A DNA stretch of 8,156 nt from Desulfuromonadales bacterium C00003107 (GCA_001751225.1 MAXT01000110.1:2535-10690); one strand, 5' to 3'; positions 1 through 6,696 are shown, counted from the stretch's first letter. Notes: generated by a model from the letters alone, not told the origin. Numbers and translations: made by a program.

Positions 1-1
1 C

Positions 2-40
2 TACGCGCAATCCCTGGCCTCGGTTCGGCCTGTCCGTTAG
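2..40 (+). CDS. possible C-terminal end of an upstream gene (partial)
   Basis: The window opens inside or just after another gene. Frame 2 reads YAQSLASVRPVR and stops at TAG 38-40, leaving an 18-bp gap that holds the ribosome binding site of the next gene. A competing reading in frame 3 stays open to a TGA at 60-62 and would overlap the next ATG as ATGA. Twelve codons are too few to identify a product or to choose firmly between the frames. Either reading puts a gene on the + strand directly upstream, so the TPR gene is probably not first in its operon. Confidence 0.3.
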   Translation, partial: YAQSLASVRPVR

Positions 41-58
41 AGAAAGGATGTCCCTTCC

Positions 59-784
59 ATGATCAATCTCGGCATTTCGCTGGCGGTATACACCCTGTTT
101 TTTTTGGCCTTGAATTTTGGCGCAGGGCTTTCACTCATCTATTCCGCTTTAATCTCTTTGCTCGGTTTCGCTGGCAGTTTTTATCTGCTCAGTCGGCGCA
201 CCTCCAAACAACTAACAGTCCTTATGGAAGGGGTGCAGCGGGATATGCAGGCCGGTCGGGCCGATAAGGCGGTAAAAAGCCTGCAGGCTGCCTACCCACT
301 GGGGAAGTGGCAGTTTTTTGTCACCGCCCAGATCGAGGCCCAGATCGGTTCGATCCTTTACCTTAAACGGGACTTCGCTCAGGCCTTCGATCATCTGAAA
401 AAGGGTTTCAGCCGCCACTGGGTGGCCATGGCCATGCTGGCCATCTGTTATATGAAACGCAACAAGCCGGAGCAGATGAAAGCCGCTTTTGAGAAGTGCG
501 TGGCCGCCACCAAAAATGAGTCCTTGCCCTGGGCCCTGTATGCCTACTGTCTCGAAAAGGTCGGTCAACGGAGCAAGGCCATTGAAGTGCTGGAAAAAGG
601 GATCAAAAAAGGTGCTGCCGACGATACCCTGCTGGCCAACCTGGGGGCGCTTCAAGAAGGTAAGAAGATGAAGATGAAGGGTTACGGCGATCTTTGGTAC
701 CAGTTTCACCTGGAAAAGCAGGGTGCCATAATAAAGCAGCAGACCAAGGCCGCGCAGGGCCGGCGTAAAACCGTGAGACGCTGA
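59..784 (+). CDS. membrane-anchored TPR-like repeat protein
   Basis: The 241-residue product has two hydrophobic stretches near its N-terminus (about residues 6-22 and 26-44) separated by a very short turn. They look like a transmembrane hairpin with no cleavable signal peptide. A soluble, mostly helical region follows. Residues about 54-82, 89-116, 122-150 and 156-184 have the helix-turn-helix spacing of tetratricopeptide repeats, for example the Ala/Leu/Tyr pattern in WALYAYCLEKVGQRSKAIEV. The C-terminus is strongly basic, ending GRRKTVRR. TPR arrays bind protein partners, so a membrane scaffold role is inferred; no catalytic motif is visible. The ATG at 59 is supported by AAAGGA at 43-48, 10 nt upstream. 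The stop lies 2 bp before the Smr gene, which indicates co-expression. The exact partner and function are unknown. Confidence 0.8.
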   Translation: MINLGISLAVYTLFFLALNFGAGLSLIYSALISLLGFAGSFYLLSRRTSKQLTVLMEGVQRDMQAGRADKAVKSLQAAYPLGKWQFFVTAQIEAQIGSILYLKRDFAQAFDHLKKGFSRHWVAMAMLAICYMKRNKPEQMKAAFEKCVAATKNESLPWALYAYCLEKVGQRSKAIEVLEKGIKKGAADDTLLANLGALQEGKKMKMKGYGDLWYQFHLEKQGAIIKQQTKAAQGRRKTVRR

Positions 785-786
785 TC

Positions 787-1473
787 TTGGCCAAGCGCAC
801 TAAGAAGCAAAAAACAAAAGATTTCCAGAATAGTCCTTTTAAGGGCTTGAAAGGTGTAGCGGTGGCCGTAGACAAGGTTGCTGCCGAGAAGAATCCGGAG
901 CCGCTGTCGACCAGCGAACCGCTGCTGGAGGATGATGCCACGGCCTTTGAACGGGAGATGGCGCTGTTGGGGGTTAATCCTCAGGCACAGGAAGATCGGC
1001 AGCAGGAGGTCGAGCCAATTCTCACCGATCTCGCAGCAGAGAGGCAAGAAAAGACCGTCGAGTTAACGGATGACGAATTGTTTCTGGACTCTCTTGGGAA
1101 GATGGACAGTGTCTTTTGTGATGAGATTCCGCAGGCTGAAGAGGCTGCTGCAGCCCCGCGACGCATGCGGCAATTGCGCCAGGGCAAGCTGGCTCCTGAG
1201 GCAAAACTCGATCTGCATGGTCTTAATCGCCAGGAAGCGCGGGAGAAGGTGCGGTTTTTCCTTGAAGATGCAACCTTTAACGGCTTCAAGACAGTTTTGA
1301 TTATTACCGGTCGGGGCAAAGGCTCCTCTGCTGGACCGGTGCTGCGGCAGTTTATGGAAAGTTATTTATCCAGCGACGCACGAGCCTGGGTCGTGGAATG
1401 GGGGCGGGCACCTGCCCGCTACGGCGGCGAGGGGGCTTTGGTGGTGTTCCTCAAGGGGCGTCGGCAAGGCTAG
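787..1473 (+). CDS. Smr-domain protein (Smr/MutS2 family)
   Basis: This 228-residue protein has a C-terminal Smr domain (about residues 139-224). The hallmark LDLHGL is at 141-146, the loop IITGRGKGS at 172-180, and the closing GGEGALVVFLK at 213-223. Smr domains are nucleic-acid binding and often endonucleolytic; E. coli SmrB cuts mRNA at collided ribosomes and MutS2 carries the same domain. The usual HGxG loop is TGRG here. The N-terminal region begins with a basic, Lys-rich segment followed by FQNSPFKGLKGVAV, then a long acidic linker (about residues 45-130) that is probably disordered. The start is taken as TTG at 787, 2 bp after the TPR gene stop. The conserved-looking MAKRTKKQK start supports this, but no strong Shine-Dalgarno sequence is present, so translational coupling is likely. 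The substrate (mRNA, rRNA or DNA) cannot be told from sequence. Confidence 0.88.
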   Translation: MAKRTKKQKTKDFQNSPFKGLKGVAVAVDKVAAEKNPEPLSTSEPLLEDDATAFEREMALLGVNPQAQEDRQQEVEPILTDLAAERQEKTVELTDDELFLDSLGKMDSVFCDEIPQAEEAAAAPRRMRQLRQGKLAPEAKLDLHGLNRQEAREKVRFFLEDATFNGFKTVLIITGRGKGSSAGPVLRQFMESYLSSDARAWVVEWGRAPARYGGEGALVVFLKGRRQG

Positions 1474-1502
1474 CGGTTGGTCGTATCGATCTGAATATCA
1501 TG

Positions 1503-1539
1503 AACAAAGGCCGGAGCATTTATTGCTCCGGCCTTTGTT
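1503..1539. terminator. bidirectional intrinsic terminator between convergent genes
   Basis: A perfect 16-bp inverted repeat, AACAAAGGCCGGAGCA paired with its complement, encloses a 5-nt loop (TTTAT). The stem is GC-rich in its upper part and flanked by A/T-rich arms, so U-rich RNA follows the hairpin in both directions (CCTTTGTTGTT on +, CCTTTGTTCAT on -). It lies 29 bp after the Smr stop and 6 bp after the RNase E/G stop, where a shared terminator for two converging transcripts is expected. The T-tracts are interrupted, so efficiency is uncertain. Confidence 0.9.
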
Positions 1540-1545
1540 GTTGGG

Positions 1546-4056
1546 CTATTCGGCGTCGGTTTCTTTAGCCTTTTGGTTTTCTTTGACAGCAGGTTTTTTG
1601 CGCTGCTTGGTCTGGGCCTCTGTCTTGTCCTTGGTAGCCGTCGCCGGCTCTTCGGCAAGCGGTTTTTTGCGGGGCCGGCCGCGGCGTGCTGGCTTCTTTT
1701 TAGCTTCGGCTGCCGCCGGTTCTTTTTCTGGAGTGACAACCTGCGAGGGTTCAACCTTAGCCGCTGCTGTTTGCGGTGTTTGTTCTATGGCTTCGGCCGT
1801 TGGTTTTTTTGCGGCCGGTTTGCGGGTGCGACGTCGTTTTGGTTTTTCCTCGGTCTTGTCCTTGTCGTCTTTTGGCTCTTCGACGGCACTGGCTGGCGGT
1901 GCTGTTTGAGCGGGTTGCTCTTTATCCGCTGGCTTTTTTGCTGAAGGTGAGCGGCGCCTACGGGGTGTTTTGGGCTTGGGCGTTTCTGCTTCGGGCGCCG
2001 AAACGACTTCTTCTACTTTTTTCGGATCAGCAGGTTCGGCAGCCTGTTCGCTTATCGCTTCTGGTGTCTTTTCAGTCTGTGCTGCCTTCTTGGCTGCTGC
2101 CGGTCTGCGGCGGCGCGGTTTTGGTTTTGGTTTGGTGCTCGTTGGCTCGTCTGCGACCGGTGTGGCCGGTTCGCTGGTAGACGGTTGAGGTGCAAGCTGT
2201 GCAGGGCTTTGTTTTTCCGTCACAGGTTGCTCCGTTGGCACGGTGGGTGTTCCCACTGTGTCGGCTGCCACGGGTTGGTTGTCTACAGGTGCCATTACCA
2301 CCGGGCTACTGCCAGTGTCCTGTTGCTCGACTGAGGGCTGCGTAGTCGCTGGTTCGCTCTCCTGGTCGCTTGTTTCATTAGCCTGGTCGGCGGTTGCCTC
2401 GGCCGGCTTGCGTCGCCGCCGTGGCCGACGGCGTTTTCGGCTGCTGGGGCGGGGGCTCGTTTCAGCCTCGGCCTCCGAATCGGCAGCTTCATCCACGCTG
2501 GCATCCTTTTCCGCTGGGCTTTCGGCCCGCCCTGAGGAAGCTTCGACGTAGTTTTGGGTGGATTTTTGTTCTTCCTTTTCACGGCGAAGAAATTCCACCT
2601 CAAGTTGGCCGTTGGTCAACTCGGCGCAACCTCTGATGTAAATGGTCGCATTATATTGCTGCTCGAGGCGATTCAGTTCGGCGCGTTTGTTGTTTAGCAG
2701 GTAATCTGCCACATTCAGAGGAACCTGTCCCTCCACTCGGCCGATCTGACCCTTGGCCATGCCGGCGGACAACCTGCGTACAAAGTTCAGGGCCTGAGCC
2801 TCAGCGCTTTTGATGCGGCCGCTGCCATCGCAGTGAGGGCAGGGCAGATAGGAAGCTTCCGCGAGGGCGGCCTTAATACGTTGCCGGCTCATTTCCAGCA
2901 GGCCGAATTGACTGATGCGACCAACGGAAACACGGGCTTTGTCGTTTTTGAGAGCGTCTTTGAGGCATTTTTCCACATCGCGGATATGCTTGCGGTCCCG
3001 CATGTCGATGAAGTCGATGACGATCAAGCCGCCGAGGTCACGGAGTCGCAGCTGCCTGGCGGCTTCGGCGGCCGCTTCCATATTCGATTTAAAGGCGGTC
3101 GCTTCCACGCCCTTTTCCGTCGCCATTTTTCCCGAGTTAACATCGATGGCGACCAGTGCTTCAGTGCTGTCGATAACGATGGACCCGCCGGATGGCAACG
3201 GAACCTTGTTGCGGTGGAGGGCTTCAATCTGTTCTTCGATCTGATAGCGGGAGAAAATCGGCCGCCGCTCCTGGTGCAGTTTCACCAGTTGGGCATACTC
3301 CGGCATGACCTCCTGAAAAAAATCTTTGCCTTCCTGTGCTACCTTGGGATCGTCCACCAGCACTTCGTCGATATCAGGGCTGAAGTAGTCGCGGATCAAG
3401 CGAATGACCAAGTTTGACTCTTTGTAGACCAGTGCCGGTGCTTTGACCTGTTTTCCCAGTTCGCAGATTTTTTCGTAGACACGCAGCAGATAGTCGACGT
3501 CTCGTTTGAGTTCGGTCTTCTTCTGGCCGATGCCGGCGGTCCGGACGATATAGCCGATATTCTCCGGCAGATCCATGGAGTTCATGGCTTGCTTGAGTTT
3601 TTTTCGAGTCGATTCCTGCTCTATCTTGCGGGAGATGCCCTTGGTGTCGCTTTCCGGCATCAGCACCATATAACGACCTGGCAGGGACAGAAAGGTGGTC
3701 AAAGCGGCGCCTTTAGTGCCCCGCTCCTCCTTGACGACCTGCACCAGCAGTTCCTGGCCACGACGCAACATGTCGTTGATGCGCGGCCGGCCCTTGGTCT
3801 CGCTGTTAGGGTCGGTTTTGTGGAAGGACGGATGGATCTCGCCGATCTGCAGGAATCCGGGCCGCTCTCCACCATAATCGACAAAGGCCGCCTGCAGACC
3901 GGTTTCTACCCGGACCACGACCGCCTTGTAGACATTGCCTTTGGTCTGTTGTTTTCCTGTGATTTCAATATCGAGTTCGCTTAGTACACCGTCCTCGACG
4001 ATGGCTACCCGGTGCTCTTCCGGATGGGTAGCATTGATCAGCATCTTTTTACTCAT
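1546..4056 (-). CDS. rne: ribonuclease E/G with long basic C-terminal tail
   Basis: This is an 836-residue single-strand-specific endoribonuclease of the RNase E/G family, which processes rRNA and tRNA and drives mRNA decay. The N-terminal half (about 1-500) is complete. It has an S1-type RNA-binding region (around residues 35-120, with NVYKAVVVRVETGLQAAFVDYG), the catalytic metal ligands in AIDVNSGK (D305) and GGLIVIDFIDM (D348), and the zinc-link CPHCDGSG (C406, C409). These positions are two residues later than in E. coli RNase E. From about residue 505 the protein is low-complexity (Ala/Pro/Glu/Lys) with Arg/Lys clusters near 538-551, 641-657, 698-708, 738-752, 787-799 and 816-822. This resembles the disordered half of RNase E that binds RNA and degradosome partners, so rne fits better than rng. 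The start is set at ATG 4056 because MSKKMLIN matches the family N-terminus and a good SD precedes it. The reading frame extends ten codons further upstream. Confidence 0.95.
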   Translation of the reverse strand: MSKKMLINATHPEEHRVAIVEDGVLSELDIEITGKQQTKGNVYKAVVVRVETGLQAAFVDYGGERPGFLQIGEIHPSFHKTDPNSETKGRPRINDMLRRGQELLVQVVKEERGTKGAALTTFLSLPGRYMVLMPESDTKGISRKIEQESTRKKLKQAMNSMDLPENIGYIVRTAGIGQKKTELKRDVDYLLRVYEKICELGKQVKAPALVYKESNLVIRLIRDYFSPDIDEVLVDDPKVAQEGKDFFQEVMPEYAQLVKLHQERRPIFSRYQIEEQIEALHRNKVPLPSGGSIVIDSTEALVAIDVNSGKMATEKGVEATAFKSNMEAAAEAARQLRLRDLGGLIVIDFIDMRDRKHIRDVEKCLKDALKNDKARVSVGRISQFGLLEMSRQRIKAALAEASYLPCPHCDGSGRIKSAEAQALNFVRRLSAGMAKGQIGRVEGQVPLNVADYLLNNKRAELNRLEQQYNATIYIRGCAELTNGQLEVEFLRREKEEQKSTQNYVEASSGRAESPAEKDASVDEAADSEAEAETSPRPSSRKRRRPRRRRKPAEATADQANETSDQESEPATTQPSVEQQDTGSSPVVMAPVDNQPVAADTVGTPTVPTEQPVTEKQSPAQLAPQPSTSEPATPVADEPTSTKPKPKPRRRRPAAAKKAAQTEKTPEAISEQAAEPADPKKVEEVVSAPEAETPKPKTPRRRRSPSAKKPADKEQPAQTAPPASAVEEPKDDKDKTEEKPKRRRTRKPAAKKPTAEAIEQTPQTAAAKVEPSQVVTPEKEPAAAEAKKKPARRGRPRKKPLAEEPATATKDKTEAQTKQRKKPAVKENQKAKETDAE

Positions 4057-4061
4057 GTAGG

Positions 4062-4067
4062 TCCTTT
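4062..4067 (-). promoter_or_regulatory. ribosome binding site of the RNase E/G gene
   Basis: On the minus strand AAAGGA lies 5 nt before the ATG at 4056. It fixes this ATG as the start rather than the upstream in-frame ATG at 4086, which lacks a comparable site. Confidence 0.75.
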
Positions 4068-4072
4068 CGGCC

Positions 4073-4272
4073 GCTCCGCAGAGCAACCATCAAAATGAAA
4101 TGCGGCCAGGCATAATCCTGCCGGTTCGCCCGGGGTCCTGGGCCGAACAGCCACACCTTTTGTCGGTGAAGCGGTCTGACGGACCCGTACGGGGAAAGTC
4201 GTGTGTTGCTGTGTTCAACTCTAAAAACTCTGTATAAGGCACCGGGTTGAGTTGGTTCGTGATATCGAACCA
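4073..4272 (-). promoter_or_regulatory. structured 5' leader of the RNase E/G gene (putative)
   Basis: The 200 nt just upstream of the RNase SD contain a run of local inverted repeats. They are: 4073-4084 (4-bp stem, next to the SD); 4103-4123 (CGG and CAGG paired, one bulge); 4124-4148 (GTTCG and CCC paired, one bulge); 4154-4168 (CACC/GGTG); 4173-4185 (GGTC/GACC); 4216-4254 (CAACTC/GAGTTG); and 4253-4272 (perfect 7-bp stem, 6-nt loop). The last two compete for the same bases. E. coli rne mRNA has a long structured leader that RNase E recognises to limit its own synthesis, and structured rne leaders are known in other proteobacteria. By analogy this leader may be an autoregulatory RNA. Folding was judged by eye, and no match to a known RNA family is claimed. 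Confidence 0.45.
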
Positions 4273-4494
4273 TTCCTTCTTAGTGCGGTGCTAAAACCCT
4301 TGCGGGCTGTCTGCCGGATTGGTCCAGAATCTCGCTAAAGATCTTGACGGATGCTGGCGAGACCATAGAATGGTCTGCTCAACATCGTTCTGACAAAGGA
4401 CTCTTTTCTTAGATTGTTTAAGGAAGCGATAGTAAAAGTTTTCAGTCGGGTTCAACCGTTACTGGCTTTTACAGGCTGTCCTGATCCTTTGTTA

Positions 4495-4540
4495 AACACT
4501 TGCAACTATAGCAGAAAGTGTTGTTCCTGGATAGCAGAAA
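4495..4540. repeat. inverted repeat with overlapping 10-bp direct repeat
   Basis: AACACTT (4495-4501) and AAGTGTT (4516-4522) form a perfect 7-bp inverted repeat around a 14-nt centre. The decamer ATAGCAGAAA occurs at 4508-4517, overlapping that repeat, and again at 4531-4540, 23 bp later. A spacing near two helical turns upstream of a gene is compatible with a regulator binding site, but it could be chance. No known operator consensus is recognised. Confidence 0.3.
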
Positions 4541-4597
4541 CTGTGGCTATTGGTCGCTGCTAAGGCGTATTTGAAGGTTTTTTCACTGCGAAGCTTA

Positions 4598-4606
4598 TGC
4601 TATAAA
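4598..4606 (+). promoter_or_regulatory. extended -10-like promoter element before the ABC-F gene
   Basis: TGC followed by TATAAA (4601-4606) fits the extended -10 pattern TGnTATAAT with one mismatch. A TTGAAG at 4571-4576 lies too far upstream for it (24 nt) but would suit the overlapping TATGCT at 4596-4601 (19 nt). Transcription from TATAAA would begin at about 4612-4614, directly at the ATG at 4615, giving a leaderless or almost leaderless mRNA. A more upstream promoter cannot be excluded. Confidence 0.35.
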
Positions 4607-4614
4607 GAAAAGCT

Positions 4615-6543
4615 ATGTTGCAATTACGAGAGATTATCAAAAATTTTGCCGATCGAAGGCTCTTTGCCGGTATCAACTGGCATATTCGACCAGAAGACCG
4701 CATCGGTTTGTGCGGTGAAAATGGTGCTGGCAAGTCCACTCTGCTGCGCCTTCTGGCCGGTCAGGTTCAGGCCGACGACGGTGTGCTACAGATGGCCAGG
4801 GGGACTACCTTTGGCTATTTGCCTCAGCAGGGCTTGGAGCACCAAGGTCGCAGCCTGTTTGATGAGGTGCGTTCCGCTCTCGGTGAATTGACCGCCATGG
4901 AGCAGGAGATGCGCACTCTGGAGCAGGAGATGCGCGACGGCGCCAACGACGAGCGTATGGCGCGTTACGCCCATCTAGAGGAGGCCTTTCGTCAGCGGGG
5001 CGGCTATACCCTCGATACGGAAATCGCCAAGGTACTGGACGGTCTCGGTTTTGCCAGCGACGACCGCGATCGCCCCTGCGAGCATTTTTCCGGCGGCTGG
5101 CAGATGCGTATCGCTCTGGCCAAGCTGTTGCTGCAGCGGCCTAATTTGCTGCTTCTTGACGAGCCGACCAATCATCTCGATCTGCCGGCCAGGGACTGGC
5201 TGGAGGATTACCTGGCCAGCTACCCCTATGCCGTGGTGCTGGTATCCCATGATCGCTTTTTTCTTGATCGGGTGGTTGGCCGCATTGTCGAGATTTGGAA
5301 TGGCGACCTGACCGAATACCCCGGGAATTACAGTCGTTACCTGGAGGAGCGCGAGCGTCGGGTGACGGCTCTGCGTGACGCCAAGCAGCGGCAGGACGAA
5401 GAGGTCGGCCGCATTGAGGCCTTTATCAGCCGGTTTCGCTATCAGGCCAACAAGGCCTCTCTGGTTCAGAGCCGGATCAAGCAGTTGGAGCGTATCGAGC
5501 GGATTGTGGTGCCGCCGCTGCGTAAGCGAATCGCTTTTCAATTTCCGGCGCCGCCTCGCAGTGGTCGTGCGGTGCTAGAACTTAAGGGGGTAGAGCACGG
5601 TTACGATGCCCTACGGGTCCTGGCCGATGTCAACCTGACCGTTGAGAGGGGCGAGCGAATCGCCCTGGTGGGTGCCAACGGCGCCGGCAAGTCGACATTG
5701 ATGCGGCTATTGGCCGGGGTTGAACAGGCGCGGCAGGGGGCCCGCAACGAAGGTCATCAGGTGCTGCAAGCTTATTTCGCTCAGGATCAGGCGCGAACCC
5801 TGGACGGTAGCAAGACAGTGCTAGAGCAGATCACCTCGTCCGCGCCTTTCGATATGGTACCCAGGGTACGGGATATTCTCGGCTCCTTTTTGTTCTCCGG
5901 CGACGATGTGTACAAGCCAGTGGAGGTTCTGTCCGGCGGTGAACGCAACCGCCTGGCGCTGGCTCTGCTGTTGCTGCGGCCGGCCAACCTGCTGCTGTTG
6001 GATGAGCCGACCAACCATCTGGACCTGCAGTCCAAAGAGGTTCTGCTCGCTTCACTGCGCAGTTTTCCCGGTACACTGGTCTTTGTTTCCCACGACCGTT
6101 ACTTCGTCGATGCTCTGGCGACCCGCGTACTGGAAGTTGCAGGGGGGGAGGTTACTTCCCATCTCGGCAACTACGAAGACTTTTTACGAGCCAAGGCGGC
6201 TGCTGGCGACGATAGTCATTCGGCTCTGCGGGTCGAACAGGCGGTTGACGAAGGTCCCGCCAGCGACTGTCAGACTGCCAACGAAAACCAGCTGTCCTAT
6301 GCCGAACGCAAAGAGCTCAAGCGGCAGGAGCGCCGCCGGCAGAAGGACTTGGCTGAAATCGAGTTGCGTATCGAATCTCAGGAAAAGGAGCTGGCTGGGC
6401 TGGAGGAGGCCATGGCCGACCCGACCCTCTATCAAGACGCTAGCCGTTGGCGAGAGATCAGCGATCAGCATGCTCGCTTAAAGGGCGAGCTCGAGACCCA
6501 TTATCAGCAGTGGGAAGACTTGCAATTGGCGGAATCGGCCTGA
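4615..6543 (+). CDS. ABC-F family ATP-binding protein
   Basis: This 642-residue soluble protein has two ABC ATPase domains and no membrane segment, the layout of ABC-F proteins that act on ribosomes (Uup, YheS, EttA and relatives). Domain 1 has Walker A GENGAGKS (34-41), signature FSGGW (158-162) and Walker B LLLLDEPTNHLD (catalytic E183). Domain 2 has Walker A GANGAGKS (353-360), signature LSGGE (439-443) and Walker B with E464. The linker between them (about 240-300) is charged and helical, with FISRFRYQANKASLVQSRIK, the family's tRNA-facing interdomain region. Residues about 555-640 form a basic then Glu-rich coiled coil, as in Uup and YheS. All motifs are intact. ATG 4615 is the only sensible start because the next Met lies beyond Walker A, yet only a poor purine run (AAAGAAAAG) precedes it. 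Whether it serves translation, rRNA biogenesis or antibiotic tolerance is not decidable here. Confidence 0.93.
   Translation: MLQLREIIKNFADRRLFAGINWHIRPEDRIGLCGENGAGKSTLLRLLAGQVQADDGVLQMARGTTFGYLPQQGLEHQGRSLFDEVRSALGELTAMEQEMRTLEQEMRDGANDERMARYAHLEEAFRQRGGYTLDTEIAKVLDGLGFASDDRDRPCEHFSGGWQMRIALAKLLLQRPNLLLLDEPTNHLDLPARDWLEDYLASYPYAVVLVSHDRFFLDRVVGRIVEIWNGDLTEYPGNYSRYLEERERRVTALRDAKQRQDEEVGRIEAFISRFRYQANKASLVQSRIKQLERIERIVVPPLRKRIAFQFPAPPRSGRAVLELKGVEHGYDALRVLADVNLTVERGERIALVGANGAGKSTLMRLLAGVEQARQGARNEGHQVLQAYFAQDQARTLDGSKTVLEQITSSAPFDMVPRVRDILGSFLFSGDDVYKPVEVLSGGERNRLALALLLLRPANLLLLDEPTNHLDLQSKEVLLASLRSFPGTLVFVSHDRYFVDALATRVLEVAGGEVTSHLGNYEDFLRAKAAAGDDSHSALRVEQAVDEGPASDCQTANENQLSYAERKELKRQERRRQKDLAEIELRIESQEKELAGLEEAMADPTLYQDASRWREISDQHARLKGELETHYQQWEDLQLAESA
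4900..4935 (+). repeat. 15-bp in-frame tandem duplication in the ABC-F gene
   Basis: GAGCAGGAGATGCGC occurs exactly at 4900-4914 and 4921-4935. The 21-nt period is seven codons. It encodes EQEMR twice (residues 96-100 and 103-107) in a helical stretch of the first ATPase domain, so it adds one heptad-like turn set. Identity at the DNA level suggests a fairly recent duplication. Confidence 0.7.
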
Positions 6544-6547
6544 CGGG

Positions 6548-6576
6548 TGTTTCCTCTTTGTCGGTTACTGGAAACA
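6548..6576 (+). terminator. weak hairpin after the ABC-F gene
   Basis: TGTTTCC and GGAAACA form a perfect 7-bp stem around a 15-nt loop, starting 5 bp after the ABC-F stop. No T-run follows, so this is a poor intrinsic terminator. It may instead be an mRNA 3' stabilising hairpin or nothing. Confidence 0.25.
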
Positions 6577-6696
6577 GCCTAACGATGTGGGGTGGATCCC
6601 TCGAGTGATGTCATAGGGGGGAGCGGCTAAAAATCTAACAAGTTCCTTCACGTAGTGGCATTTATATGTTTCGGTTCAGAAAGGTGTCTGTAAAGA

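Larger units (their letters stand above)
4057..4614. other. divergent intergenic region between RNase E/G and ABC-F genes
   Basis: This gene-free stretch of 558 bp lies between two diverging start codons and must hold promoters for both. The part near the RNase gene (4057-4272) is the hairpin-rich leader. The middle (4273-4480) is plain except for overlapping inverted repeats at 4330-4362 and 4360-4376. A weak minus-strand promoter candidate is TTGAAC (4455-4450) with TACTAT (4434-4429), but the spacer is only 15 nt. The part near the ABC-F gene has a 7-bp inverted repeat (4495-4501 with 4516-4522) and a repeated ATAGCAGAAA (4508-4517, 4531-4540). I see no tRNA, no known riboswitch core and no convincing small coding gene. 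Confidence 0.6.

Noticed and set aside
1571..2545. Repeat-like GC-rich DNA in the RNase tail region as a separate repeat or mobile element
   Set aside because: The pattern is the codon signature of Arg, Lys, Pro and Ala clusters in an open frame continuous with the catalytic domain.
2833..3417. 194-codon frame antisense to the RNase E/G catalytic domain
   Set aside because: The opposite strand encodes the conserved catalytic motifs D305, D348 and C406/C409; the antisense peptide has no recognisable domain and mirrors the codon pattern of the real gene.
4056..4086. Longer RNase E/G start at the ATG at 4086
   Set aside because: The extra ten residues do not resemble the family, and the good SD at 4062-4067 sits before the ATG at 4056.
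4049..4273. 74-codon minus-strand frame overlapping the RNase E/G start
   Set aside because: Its ATG is directly adjacent to AGGA with no spacer, its composition is unlike the neighbouring proteins (rich in Arg, His, Pro and Tyr), and it coincides with the ladder of RNA hairpins, which explains the sequence better.
4368..4391. Minus-strand TTGTCA (4396-4391) as a -35 box for the RNase gene
   Set aside because: At 17-18 nt spacing the -10 is CCATTC or CATTCT, a poor match, so I do not annotate a promoter from it.
4057..4614. A stable RNA gene such as RNase P RNA, tmRNA or 6S RNA in the long intergenic region
   Set aside because: None of the conserved cores that I know for these RNAs is visible on either strand.
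4975..5541. 188-codon frame antisense to the ABC-F gene
   Set aside because: It lies over the conserved signature and Walker B motifs of the ABC-F protein and has no SD or family resemblance.
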